From Synergistales bacterium Syner_01 (GTDB lineage: Bacteria > Synergistota > Synergistia > Synergistales > Aminobacteriaceae), in assembly GCA_001604435.1 (NCBI GenBank), contig LVBO01000147.1, positions 1-10,073 of the forward strand: 10,073 bases of DNA, read 5' to 3'. Of the stretch, positions 7,410 to 10,073 are shown piece after piece. The position numbers were made by a program, and so were the translations under genes. How positions within the stretch are numbered: the first letter of the stretch is position 1; the number at the start of each line of letters is the position of its first letter. A model generated the notes under the pieces. It made no database searches. It was not told where the DNA came from and saw only the letters and a list, made by a program, of their open reading frames with translations.

Positions 7410-8258
7410 TTAGGTGGTTGGTGGAGAGAAAAGACCGAAATACAATAAAGCCTCGTCGGGCCCGGGAAAGGCGTACTGTGCATCGGGAAGAAAATCACCG
7501 ATGGCGGCGAATGTCCCTCTCCCGAACGCGCGAACTGTCTGCCTGTCGCTTTCCGTATCTCCAAGAAACAGAGGGAATGATGCGTTCGCGGTCTTGCACA
7601 GAATCTCGAGTCCGAGGGACGATGGTTTTGTCACTCCGGAGTCGGATGTGATAATCATGGATTCCGGAAAGTCCTCCCAGCGAAGGCGCTTGAGGGCCAG
7701 GCTCAGTTCTTTGGCTGTTCGTCCCGTATAGATTCCTGCGGGAACAGGCAGTCCGCTCCATGGAACGGAGATCATGGCTCGCTCGTTTTCCCAAAGTCCG
7801 TTTCGGGGCGAAAGCAACGCGGTACGTCTCTCGTTCTCCGTGACGCCGAAATAAAGTTCTTCGCACGCTTTTCGCACAGTTTCCCTGGGAATATGCTCGC
7901 CGAAAGTACGCCGTACCCAGGAAGGGACGTCCGGTTCTTTGCAACCGTCAAGCAGGGCTCTCCATTCTTCCGGACCGGGGAGACTCTTCGATAGAGAAGG
8001 AGTACGTGCCGTTGCAGCGCAGTTGATGATAGCCCAGGCGATGTCGTAGTCGTCATTGAATGCGGGGTGCGTCTTGGTCGTTGCGAAGTGGCGTTCGGAA
8101 AACCCTTCGCAGTCGACAACTCCATTGATGAGCGATGTCCATGCCCAATGAAGAGCTTGGACGATCACCTCGTAATATGACCGTGACGTATCGACGAGCA
8201 CGCCGTCGACATCGAAAACTATGAGATCGTGTGTCGTGGAAAAATGCGGACGTTCCAT
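7410..8258 (-). CDS. HAD superfamily hydrolase, subfamily IA (TIGR01548-like)
   Basis: This 282-residue predicted cytoplasmic phosphatase has all four HAD motifs: I, FDVDGVLVD with Asp16 (nucleophile) and Asp18; II, YTGRT with Thr178; III, Lys211 in VTKPSS; and IV, GDTESD at 233-238. The segment DTSRSYYEVI after motif I and FNDDYDIAWAII at 67-78 resemble the TIGR01548 group, some members of which are linked to histidine biosynthesis genes; none of those genes is here. The cap between motifs I and II is long (about 150 residues). Start: ATG at 8258, with AAAGGAG nine bases upstream. It diverges from the MocR-type gene across 79 bases and converges on the CbiA-like gene with a 13-base gap, where only a weak stem (CAACC 7404-7408 with GGTTG 7416-7420) is visible. 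The substrate is unknown. Being divergent from a MocR regulator makes it a candidate target of that regulator. Confidence 0.85.
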   Translation of the reverse strand: MERPHFSTTHDLIVFDVDGVLVDTSRSYYEVIVQALHWAWTSLINGVVDCEGFSERHFATTKTHPAFNDDYDIAWAIINCAATARTPSLSKSLPGPEEWRALLDGCKEPDVPSWVRRTFGEHIPRETVRKACEELYFGVTENERRTALLSPRNGLWENERAMISVPWSGLPVPAGIYTGRTAKELSLALKRLRWEDFPESMIITSDSGVTKPSSLGLEILCKTANASFPLFLGDTESDRQTVRAFGRGTFAAIGDFLPDAQYAFPGPDEALLYFGLFSPPTT

Positions 8259-8294
8259 CGCAAACGGCTCCTTTCTTTGTTTTTCTCCCGACGT

Positions 8295-8303
8295 ATTGTA
8301 CCA
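8295..8303 (-). promoter_or_regulatory. Extended -10 promoter candidate for the HAD gene
   Basis: On the minus strand the sequence reads TGG-TACAAT, a TGN extended -10 element, about 37 bases before the HAD start codon. No convincing -35 is seen at 16-18 bases. It lies in the 79-base region shared with the MocR-type gene, where an autoregulator of this family would be expected to bind. Confidence 0.45.
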
Positions 8304-8337
8304 GATGAACCGGCGCTGATGGAAAGGGGAGAGTGTT

Positions 8338-9696
8338 TTGCTGCTGGAAATACCGTTGAACTACTCTGAAGGGGTACTCTACCGTCAGCTCGCCGATCAT
8401 CTGGAGAAGATGATACGAACGGGCAGCATCGCCTCGGGAGAACGGCTTCCGGGGACGCGGGAGCTTGCCAGAATGCTCCGGATAAGCCGTTGTACGGTTG
8501 TTGCGGCCTATGATCTCCTCGAAGAAAAGAGTCTTGTGAGGAGGACGGCGAGAAGCGGTACGTTTGCGGTTTCTCCCCTTCTGGAGGGCCGTTCTTCTTT
8601 AGACGGCAAAGGCGATATTCTCCGCTTCGATACGGAATATCCCACTCGCGATCTGCTTCCCCTCAGAGAGCTCTCGGAATTGTGCCGAGGACTCTCTCTC
8701 TCTCTGTTGGGGGACGCTCTTGAAGGAAGCCCAGCCGAGGGACTGCCGTCACTGAGACGTCTCCTTCTGCAGCATGCGGTTCTGCGGGGGATTCCCGCTC
8801 ATCCGGAAGAAGTCGTTGTCACCGCGGGCGGAAAGGACGCTCTTTCGACAGCCCTTCGTTCTTTTCGTGAGTACGGCTGCAAAAAGCTGTGGGCGGAAGA
8901 GTTGTCTTACGGAGAAATCCGCTCAATGGCAAAAAATGAAAAGATTCCGCTCCGTACGATGGCCCTTCTGGATGAGAGTACGCTGCACCGCCTTGAAGCA
9001 CTCTCTTCCAAGGATGTGCTCTACCTTGTACCGAGCTTTCAGAATCCAACGGGCCGGACATTGTCGCATCCGTTGCGCCAGGCGATACTCTCTCTTAGAA
9101 GAAGAAGAGGGTTTTTCATTCTTGAAGACGACAGCTACGGTGAGCTCCGATACGGAAAAAAATCCATCCCGGCCTTGAAAGCTATGGAGGAGGGGGAAGG
9201 AGTCGTCTATGTCGGATCCTTCAGTCAGGCGCTCTTCCCTGGAATGCGTCTGGGGTACACCTTGCTCCCGCCTTTTCTCAAGGATGAGTATTTACGGATA
9301 AGTTCATTCAGACAAGGATATGTCTCTTCCCTCGTTCAGCTGATAGTCGCACGTTTTCTGGAGGATGGAGAGTTGGCCGCTGCCGTTGAGAGAGCTCGAA
9401 AGATTCTTTCAGTCCGCATGGAAACGCTTTACCGTCTTTTAAAATGCCATTTCGGCTCGGTCCCGCTCCGGAAGCCGGAGGGAGGGGTGTATCTCTGGTT
9501 TCCAACGGGGAGGACAGACGGATCGGAGGCGGCGTTGCTTGCTGAAAGGCACGGTGTTCGCGTTGCTCCCGGAAGCCTTTTTTCTCTAAGAAAAAGAAAA
9601 ATCGACGCCGTCCGTTTTTCTATCACCGCCGTTCCTGATGAATTGATGAGCGAAGCGGTTGCACGTCTTGGAAAAGCATGGGCCGAAATTCTCTGA
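8338..9696 (+). CDS. MocR/PdxR-type GntR regulator with aminotransferase-like domain lacking the PLP lysine
   Basis: This 452-residue protein is a GntR-type winged helix (about 12-80; LYRQLADHLEKMI, GERLPGTRELARML, TVVAAYDLLEE, GTFAV) fused to a class I aminotransferase-like domain (about 95-450), the MocR architecture. PLP-fold motifs are present: TAGGKDAL (162-169), FQNPTGR (234-240, Asn236), EDDSYGELRY (263-272), LFPGMRLGY (299-307, Arg304) and VRFSI near the end (Arg426). In MocR proteins the PLP Schiff-base lysine normally sits in SFSK just before L.P..R.GY; here the text is GSFSQALFPGMRLGY, with CAG (Gln297) at 9226-9228. The start is TTG at 8338, preceded by GGGGAG at six bases and placed right for the winged helix. 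Likely role: transcription regulator, perhaps of itself and the divergent HAD gene. Without the lysine, PLP could bind only non-covalently, or another ligand is used. Confidence 0.9.
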   Translation: MLLEIPLNYSEGVLYRQLADHLEKMIRTGSIASGERLPGTRELARMLRISRCTVVAAYDLLEEKSLVRRTARSGTFAVSPLLEGRSSLDGKGDILRFDTEYPTRDLLPLRELSELCRGLSLSLLGDALEGSPAEGLPSLRRLLLQHAVLRGIPAHPEEVVVTAGGKDALSTALRSFREYGCKKLWAEELSYGEIRSMAKNEKIPLRTMALLDESTLHRLEALSSKDVLYLVPSFQNPTGRTLSHPLRQAILSLRRRRGFFILEDDSYGELRYGKKSIPALKAMEEGEGVVYVGSFSQALFPGMRLGYTLLPPFLKDEYLRISSFRQGYVSSLVQLIVARFLEDGELAAAVERARKILSVRMETLYRLLKCHFGSVPLRKPEGGVYLWFPTGRTDGSEAALLAERHGVRVAPGSLFSLRKRKIDAVRFSITAVPDELMSEAVARLGKAWAEIL

Positions 9697-9710
9697 AAGA
9701 ACAACTGTCG

Positions 9711-9944
9711 TCAGGAAGGTTTTTCTCCGGCGTCATTTCCGCTCTCCAGCGCTTCTTTCTCGAGAAGCGAGAACCAATGCCTCCAAAGCAAAAGTGAAGC
9801 GGCGGTAGACGCAAAACCAAGGAAAAGACCGAAAACGATATAGTCGATTCTTCCTCTTCCCACAAGAAATCCGGCAAGTCCTGCCACCGCATACCCGAAA
9901 AACACAACAGCGGACATAGAAAGCAACAACACCAAAAACCGCAC
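9711..9944 (-). CDS. Small two-helix membrane protein
   Basis: The 77-residue protein starts at GTG 9944, with AAAGGAGG eight bases upstream. It has two hydrophobic segments (about residues 3-28 and 35-53) separated by a short GRGRID turn, then a charged tail (LLEKEALESGNDAGEKPS). The glycine-rich first helix (GYAVAGLAGFLVG), the turn with Asp and the second helix (FGLFLGFASTAASLLL) loosely resemble AtpZ/AtpI-type small membrane proteins encoded before F-type ATP synthase genes. No atp gene is in the window, so this is a weak suggestion. It is convergent with the MocR-type gene (14-base gap) and has its own promoter candidate. Two larger overlapping frames here start upstream in other phases and have no ribosome-binding signal or hydrophobic pattern of their own. 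Confidence 0.75.
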   Translation of the reverse strand: MRFLVLLLSMSAVVFFGYAVAGLAGFLVGRGRIDYIVFGLFLGFASTAASLLLWRHWFSLLEKEALESGNDAGEKPS

Positions 9945-9975
9945 GCTCGTTCCCTCCTTTTCTCTTCAAAAAGCA

Positions 9976-9984
9976 ATTATAGCA
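9976..9984 (-). promoter_or_regulatory. Extended -10 promoter for the small membrane protein
   Basis: On the minus strand the sequence reads TGC-TATAAT, a consensus -10 hexamer with an upstream TG. Transcription would begin near 9969, leaving a leader of about 25 bases that contains the AAAGGAGG ribosome-binding site of the gene starting at 9944. The -35 region is poor, as is common for extended -10 promoters. Confidence 0.6.
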
Positions 9985-10047
9985 TCACCAAAAACACGAA
10001 CCGCATCTTGTGGTTTTTCTTTGAATGTGATAAAGTGGTCCAAGATA

Positions 10048-10068
10048 TATAATACAGACTGTTATACA
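10048..10068. promoter_or_regulatory. Imperfect palindrome over a plus-strand TATAAT box at the right edge
   Basis: The 21-base stretch is centred on ACAG-A-CTGT (10054-10062) and is self-complementary at about 14 of its 20 non-central positions. Its first six bases are TATAAT, a consensus -10 for transcription rightward out of the window. The best -35 at acceptable spacing (TGTGAT, 10026-10031, 16 bases) is weak. It may be an operator-promoter for the next gene, which is not visible. Confidence 0.35.
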
Positions 10069-10073
10069 ATGAT

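Noticed and set aside
7397..7421. Possible bidirectional terminator between the CbiA-like and HAD genes
   Set aside because: Only a 5-pair stem (CAACC/GGTTG) overlapping the HAD stop codon, with no U-run on either strand.
8259..8337. Direct repeats as a MocR operator in the divergent gap
   Set aside because: The best pair (AGATGAA near 8303 and TGATGGAA near 8317) is too short and imperfect to distinguish from chance.
9623..9976. Longer minus-strand frames overlapping the small membrane protein (also 9733-9969)
   Set aside because: They start upstream of or at the ribosome-binding site of the GTG start at 9944, have no such site of their own, and lack the hydrophobic pattern seen in the chosen frame.

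Overview
The window is a compact bacterial chromosome segment of roughly 50% GC with eight protein genes, no RNA gene, no insertion sequence, no CRISPR array and no stretch over 300 bases without a gene. The gene content suggests a Gram-negative anaerobe living on peptides and amino acids: an exported C69 dipeptidase beside a receptor with an amino-acid-binding-type domain, a stand-alone PEP-synthase-type ATP-grasp protein, and AsnRS. Synergistota is my best guess, but it rests on gene content and style only.

Left block (1-5921, minus strand, read right to left): asnS, then a PPDK_N-type ATP-grasp protein (37-base gap), then, past a GC-rich hairpin, a signal-peptide-bearing C69 dipeptidase, then a membrane receptor (solute-binding domain, TM helix, PAS) that runs off the left edge. 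The receptor starts at a TTG codon inside the end of the dipeptidase gene, so the two are probably translationally coupled. A periplasmic peptidase and a sensor that could read the released amino acids make a plausible functional pair.

Middle (6017-7396, plus strand, divergent from asnS): an intact 459-residue protein with the length and two-domain layout of cobyrinate a,c-diamide synthase (CbiA/CobB), but apparently without the ATP-binding P-loop, the glutaminase cysteine and the catalytic-histidine region. It looks like a retained pseudoenzyme or a repurposed paralog. No other cobalamin gene is present here.

Right block (7410-9944): a HAD hydrolase (minus) and a MocR/PdxR-type regulator (plus) diverge from a 79-base intergenic region. 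The regulator carries Gln297 where the PLP-binding lysine is expected, while the surrounding PLP-pocket motifs are intact. A small two-helix membrane protein (minus) with an extended -10 promoter follows. The last 130 bases hold promoter-like sequence and an imperfect palindrome over a TATAAT box, perhaps controlling a gene beyond the right edge.

The two strongest leads are these two genes with intact frames but missing catalytic residues, in a window of otherwise ordinary genes.
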